A stretch of DNA of 64,000 nucleotides from assembly GCA_934121905.1 (NCBI GenBank), contig CAKOVI010000010.1, positions 13,159 through 77,158 of the forward strand, read 5' to 3'. Made by a program: the position numbers and the translations under genes. The notes beneath the pieces are model-generated. The model saw nothing but the letters and a program-made list of their open reading frames with translations, made no database searches and had not been told where the DNA came from. Source of the stretch: an uncultured Clostridia bacterium (GTDB lineage Bacteria; Bacillota; Clostridia; TANB77; CAG-508). Positions within the stretch are counted from its first letter, which is position 1. Every line of letters begins with the position of its first letter. Shown in pieces: positions 1-8,631 of this stretch.

Positions 1-526
1 CATTTAAACCTGTTTTTGCTGATATGCAAGGACATCCTTCTGCTGGGATTCCTATTATATCTTCTATTTCTTTTTGTGTTTCTTCAGGTCTTGCGCTTGG
101 CAAATCTATTTTGTTTATTACTGGCAAAATTTCTAGGTTGTTGTCTATTGCAAGATATACATTGGCAAGTGTTTGGGCTTCTACCCCTTGTGTGCTGTCT
201 ACAATTAGTATTGCTCCATCACATGCTGCTAAACTTCTTGATACCTCGTAGTTAAAGTCTACATGTCCTGGTGTATCTATTAGATTGAATGTATATTCTT
301 GGCCATCTTTTGCCTTGTATTTCATTCTTACAGATTGGGCTTTTATTGTTATCCCTCTTTCTCTTTCTATTTCCATATTGTCTAAGATTTGGTCTTCCAT
401 TTCTCTTTTTGATAATGCTCCTGTAAGTTCTATTAGCCTATCTGCTAGTGTTGATTTTCCGTGGTCTATGTGGGCTACTATGCTAAAGTTTCTTATATAT
501 TTTTGGTATTGATTTTTTTCTTGCAT
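1..526 (-). CDS. lepA: Elongation factor 4 (LepA), N-terminal part, cut by window edge
   Basis: Ribosome-associated translational GTPase that back-translocates stalled ribosomes. About 175 residues are visible. The minus-strand frame begins MQEKNQYQKYIRNFSIVAHI, followed by the P-loop AHIDHGKST, the switch I segment RERGITIKAQ, the G3 motif DTPGHVDF and the G4 motif NKIDLP, all characteristic of LepA. The ATG at 524-526 has an AAGGAG ribosome site just upstream. The C-terminal domains lie beyond position 1. The next gene on the same strand, tsaC, ends 16 bases upstream, so the two are probably co-transcribed. The CAC GGA in the P-loop shows that the bases CGGA are common out of frame without any break. 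Confidence 0.95.
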   Translation of the reverse strand, partial: MQEKNQYQKYIRNFSIVAHIDHGKSTLADRLIELTGALSKREMEDQILDNMEIERERGITIKAQSVRMKYKAKDGQEYTFNLIDTPGHVDFNYEVSRSLAACDGAILIVDSTQGVEAQTLANVYLAIDNNLEILPVINKIDLPSARPEETQKEIEDIIGIPAEGCPCISAKTGLN

Positions 527-542
527 AAATATTTTTCTCCTT

Positions 543-1148
543 TTATATTTTGTTTAAGGCTTTTATAATTTCAGCTTTTGAAATCGGTCCTTCTCTTAAT
601 ATTTTTATTTCATCTAATGTGCAATCAACAATTGTACTTGCTTGTCCAAATGATACCTCTCCCTCTAGCATTCCATCTAAATCAGGGCAATTCTTTTCTA
701 TATCTTCTAAAGTTTTGCAAACTTCTTCTCCACTTTTATTTGCACTTGTCATAAATATTGGACAACCTAAGCTTTTTATCAATTCTTTTAACTCATTTGA
801 TGTTGCCATTCTTATAGCAATTGTTTCTTTCCCATTGTTTATATATTGTGGTATTTTTTCATTTTCTCTTAAAACTATTGTTATTGGACCTGGCATAAAT
901 TCTTTTATTATTTTTTCTGCTTTATTATCTACCATTGCTACACTTTTTATTTGCTCTATATCTGCACACATTATTGGAAATGGTTTACTTGCAGGTCTTC
1001 CTTTTATTTCTTTTAATTTTGTTTGTGCTTTTCTATGTTTGATACTACAACATATTCCATATACTGTATCTGTTGGTACACTTATTACTCCATTATTTTT
1101 TAAGCATTCAGATAGTTCTTTTATTTGATTTTTATTATATCTTTTCAT
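543..1148 (-). CDS. tsaC: L-threonylcarbamoyladenylate synthase (Sua5/YrdC/YwlC family)
   Basis: Makes threonylcarbamoyl-AMP from threonine, bicarbonate and ATP, the first step of the t6A37 modification of ANN-decoding tRNAs. It has 201 residues, the short single-domain size. Family signatures are PTDTVYGI near residue 25, the KGRPASKPFPIM segment near 49-60, the MPGPITIVL strand, and SANKSGE near 135, which binds nucleotide. The C-terminus ends with the usual ILREGPIS segment. It lies between a small unknown gene (12 bases upstream) and lepA. Identification rests on motif recognition; the enzyme class is certain and the split between tsaC and ywlC naming is only convention. Confidence 0.93.
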   Translation of the reverse strand: MKRYNKNQIKELSECLKNNGVISVPTDTVYGICCSIKHRKAQTKLKEIKGRPASKPFPIMCADIEQIKSVAMVDNKAEKIIKEFMPGPITIVLRENEKIPQYINNGKETIAIRMATSNELKELIKSLGCPIFMTSANKSGEEVCKTLEDIEKNCPDLDGMLEGEVSFGQASTIVDCTLDEIKILREGPISKAEIIKALNKI

Positions 1149-1159
1149 TTTGATTTTCC

Positions 1160-1489
1160 TTATTTTTTAAATATATCATCCGGATTATACTTTTTTCTCA
1201 GCTCCTCCTGATATATAACCTCATTTCTTTTATATTTTTCAACTAAATATCTTTTTACGTCCTCATTATTATTTATATATTTTAAAAATAAATATGACAA
1301 TACAACTATTGTCTCCTTATCATTTATTTGAAATTGTAAAGGAACATTTATATCAAATTCAAACTCATAATTCTCCTTATGTTTAATAATATAACTTTGT
1401 TTATCCTGTGGAAGCTTATTAAACAAATTTAATTTAGTTAATATGCTATAAACATTACCACATGTTTTACTACTAATATTATGTATCAT
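1160..1489 (-). CDS. Hypothetical protein, 109 aa
   Basis: I do not recognise this protein. It is hydrophilic, lysine- and asparagine-rich, with no signal peptide or membrane segment and a mixed alpha/beta pattern (a VPLQFQINDKETIVVLSYLF core). Its ATG lies inside the end of the upstream leucine-rich/transglutaminase gene, with an 11-base overlap, so translation is probably coupled. It sits directly before tsaC. The tight coupling suggests that it works with the upstream protein, but the sequence gives no function. Confidence 0.6.
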   Translation of the reverse strand: MIHNISSKTCGNVYSILTKLNLFNKLPQDKQSYIIKHKENYEFEFDINVPLQFQINDKETIVVLSYLFLKYINNNEDVKRYLVEKYKRNEVIYQEELRKKYNPDDIFKK

Positions 1490-3108
1490 AACCTAACTGT
1501 TCCTCCTTTTCCTTATCTTCAAAAGCTTTTTCAATACCATCAAAATCAGATGCTTTTATTGTAGATGATGCACTTCCTGCAAGACTTTCCAAATACTTTT
1601 CTTTCATTAGTTGTTCTAACATCGCTTCAAATTCTTTTATATTAAATGCATCTTCCATAGGTGGTAAAATCTCATCTATTTTTTCTTCGCTAAATCCAAA
1701 TAATCTCAACTGTTCTTCATATGAAATGAATCCGATCTACTTTGCCATCATACTCGTCTTTATACTTTTCATGTCCAAAAAATGTGTCCCTACCACATAA
1801 AAAATATCTTAGCGGATAGTTATCCATTTTTATGTTATCTGCATCCCATGTTAAATCACAATAGAATTCCTCTCCATCTAAGAAAACACAATTCCATGCA
1901 TGTCCATTCCTATCTTTTTCATTGTAATCTTCTCGAGTTTCATCTTGATTAGCACCTATAAATTTTGCCTCAATTTCAAATTCTCCCAAAATATTTTTTA
2001 AAATATCTGCATAACCTACACAAACTGATTTTCCATTTAATAGTCCTCCTTTTAAGTTTCTGCAAGTTATACTAAGCTCATCATCTTTTTCTCCTTCTTC
2101 TGAAATTGCATAATAATCGTATTCTATCTTTTTTCCCAATTTTTTATAAACTTGTGCAAATATTTTTTTCTCCCTGTCAATATCTAAATTGTTTGGAACT
2201 ATAATTTGCTGCTTTATTTCATCGATTTTCTTCCTTATTTGTAAAAAGTCTGACCTAGTATAAATGTTAGTTTCATACTGCACATTATTTTCCTCATCTT
2301 CTATTTTTACATCTATTATTTCAGGATGATTCTCTAAAAATTGCGTTGAAATATCTTTTGTTCCTTTTACATATGCATGAATCCATTTTAATTTTTCTGT
2401 ATTTTTACTCATCTCTTCTATTTTTTCTGGTGTTGCACTTATATATATTTCACTTTCGTTCAAAAAGAGTATCATTTCATTTAGCATATATTCTGGCATC
2501 TTAATACTATCTAAACATATTTCTCGGTTTCTCATTCCTATCAAAATTGAATTCAAATATGGATGTCCATTAAAAATCATTTTTTCATGATGTTTTTTTA
2601 TTTCATTTATTACTTCATTAAAGCCTACTCTACTAAGCAGATTATTTCCCATATCTATTTGAATATTTTCATCAAGTTCAGATATAATCCTAAAATCTTC
2701 AATATTGTTATTTTCAAGTATGAGCATCTTTAGATTTTCAAATTGCTTAAATATATCTGTTTTCGCATTAGATAAATCCAAACCTGTTATTTGTATATAA
2801 CCTATATCTTTATTAAGTTTTGATAAAAATGTCATATCTACTTTCATAGGTTCTATATCAGTATTTGAAAGATTTAATCTTCTTAATTTCATGTTTTTTA
2901 AAACACAACCTAATTCTTGAAAAAAATTATTTTTTTCATTTATTGGTATACCTTCTATAGATATATCTAAAGATTTTACTTTTTTTAAATCCTCGTCTAA
3001 TATCTCTCCATTTGTAATTAAGTTAATATGTTCTTTTTTGCTTTCTTTGTTATATGACGTAATCCCTTGGTTAATTTTTTCAATTAGAAGACTATTTTTC
3101 ATTTTCAT
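1479..3108 (-). CDS. Leucine-rich repeat / transglutaminase-like protein, joined through a +1 shift at CGG (1732-1734)
   Basis: The first 458 codons encode degenerate leucine-rich repeats (about residues 60-180) and then a transglutaminase-like fold with a plausible Cys-His-Asp triad: Cys in KSVCVGYA, His in RNGHAWN and Asp in CDLTWDAD. The zero frame stops five codons after codon 459, which is CGG. Skipping the C changes DRIHFI-stop into DGFISYEEQLRLFGFSEEK and runs without a break into a 76-residue frame that has no good start codon of its own (only a TTG with a poor ribosome site). The joined product is 542 residues (1629 coding bases, an exact multiple of 3). The tail is acidic and helical. 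The substrate is unknown. The transglutaminase call is family-level; the joined frame is inference from the sequence. Confidence 0.75.
1731..1734 (-). other. Putative CGGA +1 recoding site in LRR/transglutaminase gene
   Basis: Minus-strand context is GAT CGG ATT CAT. Reading GAT, skipping C, then GGA TTC ATT continues into the downstream frame. The zero-frame stop follows five codons later. The downstream frame lacks a credible start. Confidence 0.65.
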
Positions 3109-3448
3109 ATTTTTTCACCTTTATTTTTTATAATCGCTATAAACAACTGTATATATTTTAAACTAAATTCCTTTAAAAATCAATGTTTTTAATATATTTG
3201 TTATTACTGCGTTATTACTAATTTTAGATATGTATTATCAAACGCCTTTGTAAAAATGTCTATATGGCAAATTTATAATACAACATTAAATTTGAATATA
3301 TTAGAATTATGTAAATATTATTACAATACAATAAGTAAAATAGATACGTGTAAGAAATAAAATATGAATATTGGAGAAACACAGAAAAACATATGGGATC
3401 TATTTTTTAGACCCCACATTTACTATAATTAACATTTTTCCATTTATA
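3109..3448. other. AT-rich intergenic region without a recognised gene
   Basis: Between the rhodanese gene and the leucine-rich/transglutaminase gene I see only AT-rich sequence with short reading frames, none with a ribosome site. It probably holds the promoter of the downstream minus-strand operon, but I cannot place a clear -35/-10 pair. Confidence 0.4.
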
Positions 3449-3799
3449 TTAGTAATTCTCCAATCCTCCATACAAATTCCAAACATTCCTATACCCCAAA
3501 CATCTAAGTTTCCTATAAGCACTTGTACTCCTAAAGCCACTAGAACAATACACGACAATTTCTTTATTTTTATTAGGTACAATTCTTTCAAATCTTTTAT
3601 TTATCTGGTATTCTGGTACATTTATGCTTCCTAAAATATGGCTTTCATCATATTCTCTTTTGTTTCTTACATCAATAATTTCTGCACCATTCATTTGTTT
3701 TTCCATAAGCTCATCTAAAGTTATATCATAGGCTTCCATATGTCTAAACAATTTTCTTTTTAATTTGTACTTTATCTCTTCTAACATCTTTTCCTCCAT
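3449..3799 (-). CDS. Rhodanese-like domain protein
   Basis: Single rhodanese domain, 116 residues, with a short N-terminal helix. Rhodanese domains carry sulfur as a persulfide on an active-site cysteine. The active loop is visible as VVYCSSGFRS (cysteine near residue 89), preceded by the IIDVRNKREYDESHI segment near residues 41-55 that marks the family, and followed by the usual LGYRNVWNLYGGL ending. It is cytoplasmic, with no signal peptide. The gene stands alone: about 200 bases upstream is the DnaA-box cluster, and downstream is 340 bases without genes. The donor and acceptor of sulfur cannot be told. A shorter frame on the same strand at 3400-3591 is a shadow. Confidence 0.85.
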   Translation of the reverse strand: MEEKMLEEIKYKLKRKLFRHMEAYDITLDELMEKQMNGAEIIDVRNKREYDESHILGSINVPEYQINKRFERIVPNKNKEIVVYCSSGFRSTSAYRKLRCLGYRNVWNLYGGLENY

Positions 3800-3992
3800 A
3801 TAATACTTTTTATAATATTATATGTTTTAAATTGTTTTATCGTTAAAAGTATATTTTTGTCAATTTGATAGTTATATTGTCAAATAATGTAGACTATTAT
3901 TTCGATATTTGTTAAATAACATTCTTTTGTTTCAAATTTATTACAATTATGTCTATTTTATTACATTATGTTTATTTATTTATGTCATCTAC

Positions 3993-4090
3993 TTATCCAC
4001 AACAGATGTGGATAATGTGGATAACTCTGTGAATAACTTTAAAATACATAGTTTTAATATGAAAGTTATTCACAGTTTGGTTGTGGATAA
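3993..4090. promoter_or_regulatory. Cluster of six DnaA boxes
   Basis: Four perfect 9-mers (TTATCCACA at 3993-4001; its complement TGTGGATAA at 4007-4015, 4016-4024 and 4082-4090) and two one-mismatch boxes (TGTGAATAA at 4028-4036, TTATTCACA at 4066-4074) lie within 98 bases. AT-rich sequence lies to the left (3940-3990). No dnaA or dnaN gene is nearby, and genes on both sides are on the minus strand. It could be a DnaA-titrating or replication-regulating site, a control region of the rhodanese gene, or an origin separated from dnaA. Confidence 0.8.
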
Positions 4091-4311
4091 ATTGTGTAAT
4101 ACTATATTTTCATTTTTTCTTTATTTATGTAACCCATTTTTCATTTGCCTTTTCCAAATTAAAATGGTACTTCGTTTTCATTTTTTGCAATCATTTGTTG
4201 ATATTAATTGGCATATTTCATAAATTAAAACATTCATAAAATTATAATAAAATGTGTGCAATCATAACATCAACAACGTTGGAATAATAAAGTTTTTCAT
4301 AAAAGTGACAC

Positions 4312-4356
4312 AAAAAAAGACTAGGAAAGTCCTTAATCAATTCCTAGTCTTTTTGT
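4312..4356. terminator. Bidirectional Rho-independent terminator
   Basis: Inverted repeat AAAAAGACTAGGAA (4314-4327) and TTCCTAGTCTTTTT (4341-4354) with a 13-base loop; the T run follows the stem in the minus direction, downstream of the DUF1294 gene. Confidence 0.85.
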
Positions 4357-4389
4357 GTGCTATTCTTCAAACAGTGCTTTTACAATTCA

Positions 4390-4665
4390 CTACATCACAT
4401 ACTTAAAATAAACAAAAATTAATATCTCCAAAATCAAAACCAAAGGCATTCCAACCTTAAATTTCATCTTCTTAGTCTTATGGTGAAAGACATACATTCC
4501 TGCAATAGTGCCAATTCCTCCACCTAAAACTGTAAAAGTAAATAAAGTATTTTCAGGTATTCTTCTTTCTGCCATTTTTGCCTTATGTTTGTCTAAGCCC
4601 ATAATTAAAAATCCTAAAATATTAATTACGATTAAATAAATTACTGCAATTTGTGTAAAACTCAT
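4390..4665 (-). CDS. DUF1294 family small membrane protein
   Basis: 91 residues with three predicted membrane segments (about 5-22, 40-58, 72-88). The family signature is seen: LDKHKAKMAERRIPE after the first segment, then TVLGGGIGTIAGMYVFHHKT and KKMKF. DUF1294 proteins have no established biochemical role. It follows the HIT gene by 14 bases on the same strand, so the two are probably one transcript that ends at the terminator at 4312-4356. Confidence 0.88.
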   Translation of the reverse strand: MSFTQIAVIYLIVINILGFLIMGLDKHKAKMAERRIPENTLFTFTVLGGGIGTIAGMYVFHHKTKKMKFKVGMPLVLILEILIFVYFKYVM

Positions 4666-4679
4666 TTCAACTTACCTTT

Positions 4680-5027
4680 CTATACAATTTTATCTCCAAA
4701 TTTAGTACCTGCTAATAAATGATAATGTAAATGCATAACTTCTTGTCCAGAATCTTTACCGCAATTTACAATTACTCTATATCCGTTTTCTTTAAACCCT
4801 TGTTCTTCTGCTATTTTGTTCATAGCTTTATGAATAGCCCATACATATTTTTCGTCCTCGTCTGTTAAGTCTGTTAAACAATCAATATGTTTTTTTGGAA
4901 CAACTAAAATATGAATTGGTGCAGCTGGATTTATGTCTTTAAAACCATATACTAATTCATCTTCATATACCTTTGTTGATGGAACTTCTCCTTTTATTAT
5001 TTTACAAAATAAACAATCATCTTTCAT
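4680..5027 (-). CDS. HIT family nucleotide-binding protein
   Basis: Histidine triad protein (HinT/Hit-like), a small nucleoside phosphoramidase or hydrolase. From the ATG at 5025-5027 it has 115 residues: CLFCKIIKGE at the N-terminus, GFKDINPAAPIHILVVPKKH in the middle, and the triad HLHYHLLAG (His-x-His-x-His) near the end. A longer frame starting at 5093 would add residues encoded by one arm of a hairpin repeat. The start at 5027 is preferred because AGAGGAG lies at the right distance and the family begins at this point. Downstream is the DUF1294 gene. Confidence 0.92.
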   Translation of the reverse strand: MKDDCLFCKIIKGEVPSTKVYEDELVYGFKDINPAAPIHILVVPKKHIDCLTDLTDEDEKYVWAIHKAMNKIAEEQGFKENGYRVIVNCGKDSGQEVMHLHYHLLAGTKFGDKIV

Positions 5028-5045
5028 TTTGAAAACTCCTCTCTT

Positions 5046-5117
5046 TGCCCAATTGGGACCGGGTCTTTTTCGTCCTAATGGAACATTGGACAAAAAAGAC
5101 CCGGTCCCAATTGGGCA
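5046..5117. repeat. Long hairpin element (25-bp perfect arms plus inner stem)
   Basis: Arms at 5046-5070 and 5093-5117 are perfect inverted repeats. The outer part contains GCCCAATTGGGACCGGGTC, itself including a CCCAATTGGG palindrome, and the inner part is a run of T facing a run of A. The 22-base spacer folds again (GTCCTAATG at 5072-5080 with CATTGGAC at 5084-5091, loop GAA). The element is far more GC-rich than its surroundings. It lies between alaS and the HIT gene. It does not end in a T run like a normal terminator and resembles a dispersed REP- or MITE-like palindrome. Confidence 0.8.
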
Positions 5118-5155
5118 GAAAATAACAATATTTTTACTATTTTCTTAACTATTTT

Positions 5156-6907
5156 TTACTCTAATATAGCCTTTATTCTTCTAACCCCAGAAGAACTTGC
5201 CTCTTCTTTCTTAATCTTAAAATGACCTAATTCGCTTGTATTAGATACATGAGGTCCTCCACATAATTCTATTGATACATCTCCAATTTTGTATACTGTT
5301 ACAGTCTCTCCATATTTATCTGCAAACATTGCTTCTGCTCCCATTGCTATTGCTTCGTCTTTTTTCATTTCTAGTCTTTCTACCGGAATTGCTTCTGTTA
5401 TCCATTTATTTACTAAATCTTCTGTTTGCTGTTTTTCCTCTGGTGTCATTTTGCTTGGATGTGAAAAGTCAAATCTCATTCTTTCTTCTGTTATATTACT
5501 TCCTCTTTGATGTACGTGTGAACCTAGAACTTGTTTTAGAGCTGCATTTAGAAGGTGTGTAGCTGTATGATATTTTGTTTCTATAACTCCAGTTGATGCT
5601 AAACCACCTTTGAATTTTTGTGTTGCTCCTGCTCTTGATTTTTCTTGATGTTCTTTGAATAATTTATCAAATTCTTCCATTGATATTTTCATTTCTGATT
5701 CTTCAGCTAATTCTTTTGTTACTTCTGGTGGAAATCCATAAGTATCATATAATCTAAATACCATTTTTCCATCAATCATATCTTTTCCTTGTGCTTTTAG
5801 TTTTGCAACTTCTTTGTTAAATTCTTTTTCTCCATTTGCTAATGTTTTTACAAATTTATTTTTTTCTTCTATTATGACTGTTTTTATTAGGTCTTTATTT
5901 TGTTCTAATTCTGGATACATTTCTTTAAGGTTTTCCACATTTAATTCTATTAATGTTCCTAATTCTTCAAGATTTATTTGAAGTTTATTCATATGTCTTA
6001 TCATTCTTCTTATTAAACGACGAAGTACATATCCTCTATCTAGGTTTGATGGTCTGCCTCCATCTGATATTATCATCATACTTGAACGCAAATGTTCTGC
6101 AATTATTCTTCTGCTTTCTATTATATCTACCTTTTCTAATTCTACAAGTTTGTCCATTACAGGTTTAAATATTTCTGTATCAAAAGGTGTTTCTTTTCCT
6201 TGTAATAACATTGTCATTCTCTCTAAACCAAGACCTGTATCAACATTGTGTTGTTTTAGTTTTGAATATCCTGTTTCGTCTTTAAAATATTCCATAAATA
6301 CATTATTCCAGATTTCTACATATTTTCCGCAATCACAACTTGGTTGGCAGTCTGGTGAGCATGCTGGTTTTCCTGTGTCATAGAACATTTCTGTGTCTGG
6401 TCCACATGGTCCTGTTTCTCCTGCTATCCACCAGTTATCATCTTTTCCATAATAATAGATGTGTCCATCTAGTATTCCTGCTTTTTTCCAGCATGAAGCT
6501 GCTACTTCATCTCTTGGACAGTCTTCATCTCCCTTGAATACTGTTACAGATAGTTTTTCTACTGGTATTCCTAATTCTTTTGTTAGAAATTCAAAACTCA
6601 TTTTTATTGATTCTTCTTTAAAATAATCTCCAAGTGACCAGTTTCCTAGCATTTCAAAGTATGTTAAGTGACGATTGTCTCCTACTTCGTCTATGTCGTT
6701 TGTTCTTACACATTTTTGGTAATCTGTTAGTTTTGTTCCTGCTGGATGTGGTTCTCCAAGTAAATATGGGACAAGTGGTTGCATTCCTGCTGTTGTAAAT
6801 AATACTGATGGATCATTTTCTGGTATTAATGATGCAGATGGTATTACAGTATGTCCGTGAGCTTTAAAAAAGTTTAAATATTTGTTTCTTATTTCTATTG
6901 CTTTCAT
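5156..6907 (-). CDS. alaS: Alanyl-tRNA synthetase, short form
   Basis: Charges tRNA-Ala. 583 residues, against about 870-880 for usual bacterial AlaRS. The class II catalytic domain is complete: FFKAHGHTVIPSASLIP near the N-terminus, RTNDIDEVGDNRHLTYFEMLGNWS (motif 2 region), GPCGPDTEMFYD, and GLGLERMTMLLQG (motif 3). The editing domain is present, with HTATHLLNAAL and the CGGPHVSNTSELG metal site. The protein then ends at SSGVRRIKAILE, so the DHHA1/C-Ala domain is absent. The reading frame is open and clean, so this is not a frameshift. It may be the only AlaRS or a second, specialised one. A hairpin repeat lies just downstream. Confidence 0.93.
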   Translation of the reverse strand: MKAIEIRNKYLNFFKAHGHTVIPSASLIPENDPSVLFTTAGMQPLVPYLLGEPHPAGTKLTDYQKCVRTNDIDEVGDNRHLTYFEMLGNWSLGDYFKEESIKMSFEFLTKELGIPVEKLSVTVFKGDEDCPRDEVAASCWKKAGILDGHIYYYGKDDNWWIAGETGPCGPDTEMFYDTGKPACSPDCQPSCDCGKYVEIWNNVFMEYFKDETGYSKLKQHNVDTGLGLERMTMLLQGKETPFDTEIFKPVMDKLVELEKVDIIESRRIIAEHLRSSMMIISDGGRPSNLDRGYVLRRLIRRMIRHMNKLQINLEELGTLIELNVENLKEMYPELEQNKDLIKTVIIEEKNKFVKTLANGEKEFNKEVAKLKAQGKDMIDGKMVFRLYDTYGFPPEVTKELAEESEMKISMEEFDKLFKEHQEKSRAGATQKFKGGLASTGVIETKYHTATHLLNAALKQVLGSHVHQRGSNITEERMRFDFSHPSKMTPEEKQQTEDLVNKWITEAIPVERLEMKKDEAIAMGAEAMFADKYGETVTVYKIGDVSIELCGGPHVSNTSELGHFKIKKEEASSSGVRRIKAILE

Positions 6908-6984
6908 TTATTTTTCCCTCTTTCTCTTAAAAAAATCTTTTTTATTATACATTAAAATCGGTTAATTTGCAAGGATTTTTGTAA

Positions 6985-7010
6985 AAGGAGTTTCCAATAG
7001 GAAACTCCTT
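6985..7010 (-). terminator. Rho-independent terminator of the MBL nuclease gene
   Basis: Perfect stem AAGGAGTTTCC (6985-6995) with GGAAACTCCTT (7000-7010), loop AATA, followed on the minus strand by a short T-rich run. Confidence 0.85.
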
Positions 7011-7031
7011 ATTTAAAGCTTTATAACATTT

Positions 7032-8483
7032 TTAAAAAACTGTATCCAAATGTGTAGTAAAACGGTCTGTAATTCCGTTAGACTCAATACGATATGCAAC
7101 GTCTGGTGAAGAAACCACAATTTGGTCCTCTGGTAAACCCAAATTATCCAAAAGAAACTCTCTAAAACTATGCTTAGTTTCGTTTTCTCCATGATAAATT
7201 ACAATTGACTGCTTTTTGGGAAACATCTCTAAAAATGCAAGTAATATATTTCTCGGAGCATGACCTGATTTTTCTCCTGTTCGCTTGGTATCAAACCATT
7301 TTACATATTCTTTTCCTGCATATTTTACCTTTTCTCCTAATGGTGTATTTAACAATCTATAACCCTGTGAGTCTTCAGAACAATATCCTAAAAGATGTAG
7401 TAAAACATCATTTCTGGAAATATAATTTTGAATATAGTTCTGGATTGGTCCATAAGAATCCATTCCACCAGGTGCAATAATAATCTTTGGATCATTATTT
7501 TCCATAATTCTTCTTCTATACTCCATTCTGTCACGGGTTCTAGGAACAAATTTTGTATCTGTGGGAACAAAATCCTTCATTATTTTTTTTATTCCTAAAT
7601 CATTGTACATATACTTTATAGTATTCTCCTGCGATGCTTTTCCGTCAGCATAAACAAGTGTATTTTGAGGAATTATTCCTCTCTTCTTCCACATTTTAAT
7701 ATCATAGAGTACTTCTTGATACCTTCCCTGTGCATATGCTGCATATAAGACAGTCTTTCCTTCTTTTAAGGCCTTAACTGTATTGTTCTGTAGGCATTTA
7801 TCGAACATTGGATTTGTTGAATCTACATTTCCATATGTTGATTCACAAAATATAGCTGAAATATTTAAATTTCTAACTTCCTTTGGAGGTGTTTCAACAT
7901 TAAAGAAAATGTTTCTGTCCTTGTAGTCTCCTGTAAAAAGAAGAGTTATATCTTCTTCTCCTGGACAACTAATGATAACTAAGGTTATAACTGCTCCAAC
8001 CAAGTGTCCATTAGTATAAAAAACAATTTTAATGTTTTTATCTGGTTTGAGAATTTTTTTAGTTGTGCAACCAACCACTAAATCTAAGGTTGCTTCCACT
8101 TCGTTTAGATCACATAACGGTCTACCTGTAACTGTATCAGCGATTTTACAACTATCATACATCGAAGTTGTCATAAGTACAGTATTTGCATAATGCGTAA
8201 AAATATGTCCTTGGAACCCCTGTCTTACGACCAACGGAAGTAATCCCTGATGATCATGATGTGTATGAGTCAAGATTATAAAGTCAATTTTTCCAGCATT
8301 AAATGGAAAAAATGCATTATAAAAATCTTTATTATCTCTTCCCTGTGCTGCTCCAGCATCAACTAAGAACCTCTTATTTCTGTCATCAGGCCAATGTACA
8401 GAAATTAATGTTGATGAACCCGTTACCCCTGGATTCCGTAAATAGGCATCTGCATAAAATCTTTTACTCTTAGTAATTCTCAT
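7032..8483 (-). CDS. MBL-fold / beta-CASP RNA- or DNA-processing nuclease
   Basis: 483 residues. Metallo-beta-lactamase motifs: LVDAG, HTHHDH (residues 73-78, zinc ligands), GHLVGA, FTGDYKD and ESTYG, followed by a beta-CASP insert and the C-terminal IVIYHGE segment, the layout of CPSF/YSH1-like nucleases. Likely a cytoplasmic zinc-dependent RNA nuclease, with no defined substrate. It uses more G and C at third positions than its neighbours (for example CCG, GGG, GTC), which may mean transfer. Codon 16 is an in-frame CGG (8436-8438) followed by A, the only CGGA in the window that must be read in the zero frame; a +1 shift here would stop after 19 residues. It is transcribed away from the ger operon. 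Confidence 0.88.
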   Translation of the reverse strand: MRITKSKRFYADAYLRNPGVTGSSTLISVHWPDDRNKRFLVDAGAAQGRDNKDFYNAFFPFNAGKIDFIILTHTHHDHQGLLPLVVRQGFQGHIFTHYANTVLMTTSMYDSCKIADTVTGRPLCDLNEVEATLDLVVGCTTKKILKPDKNIKIVFYTNGHLVGAVITLVIISCPGEEDITLLFTGDYKDRNIFFNVETPPKEVRNLNISAIFCESTYGNVDSTNPMFDKCLQNNTVKALKEGKTVLYAAYAQGRYQEVLYDIKMWKKRGIIPQNTLVYADGKASQENTIKYMYNDLGIKKIMKDFVPTDTKFVPRTRDRMEYRRRIMENNDPKIIIAPGGMDSYGPIQNYIQNYISRNDVLLHLLGYCSEDSQGYRLLNTPLGEKVKYAGKEYVKWFDTKRTGEKSGHAPRNILLAFLEMFPKKQSIVIYHGENETKHSFREFLLDNLGLPEDQIVVSSPDVAYRIESNGITDRFTTHLDTVF

Positions 8484-8631
8484 AAAGCTTGCTCCTTTCT
8501 GTTATCTTGAAATATGTTCTTGATATCAAGTTTTTATGTTAACAGTTGCTATTATATTATACATAGTATATAAAAAAAATTCAAGTATAAATTTCATTTT
8601 TTTGTAAATACTAACAAAAAAGGAGACATTC

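Noticed and set aside
3909..4223. Plus-strand reading frame of 104 codons over the DnaA boxes
   Set aside because: No ribosome site, and its VDNVDNSVNN stretch is an artefact of repeated TGTGGATAA boxes.
5028..5093. Longer HIT protein starting at 5093
   Set aside because: The extra residues come from the hairpin repeat; the ATG at 5027 has a good ribosome site and fits the family start.
5156..6907. Truncation of alaS by a frameshift
   Set aside because: The upstream intergenic sequence after its stop holds no DHHA1-like frame, only the hairpin repeat; there is no CGG codon in the gene.
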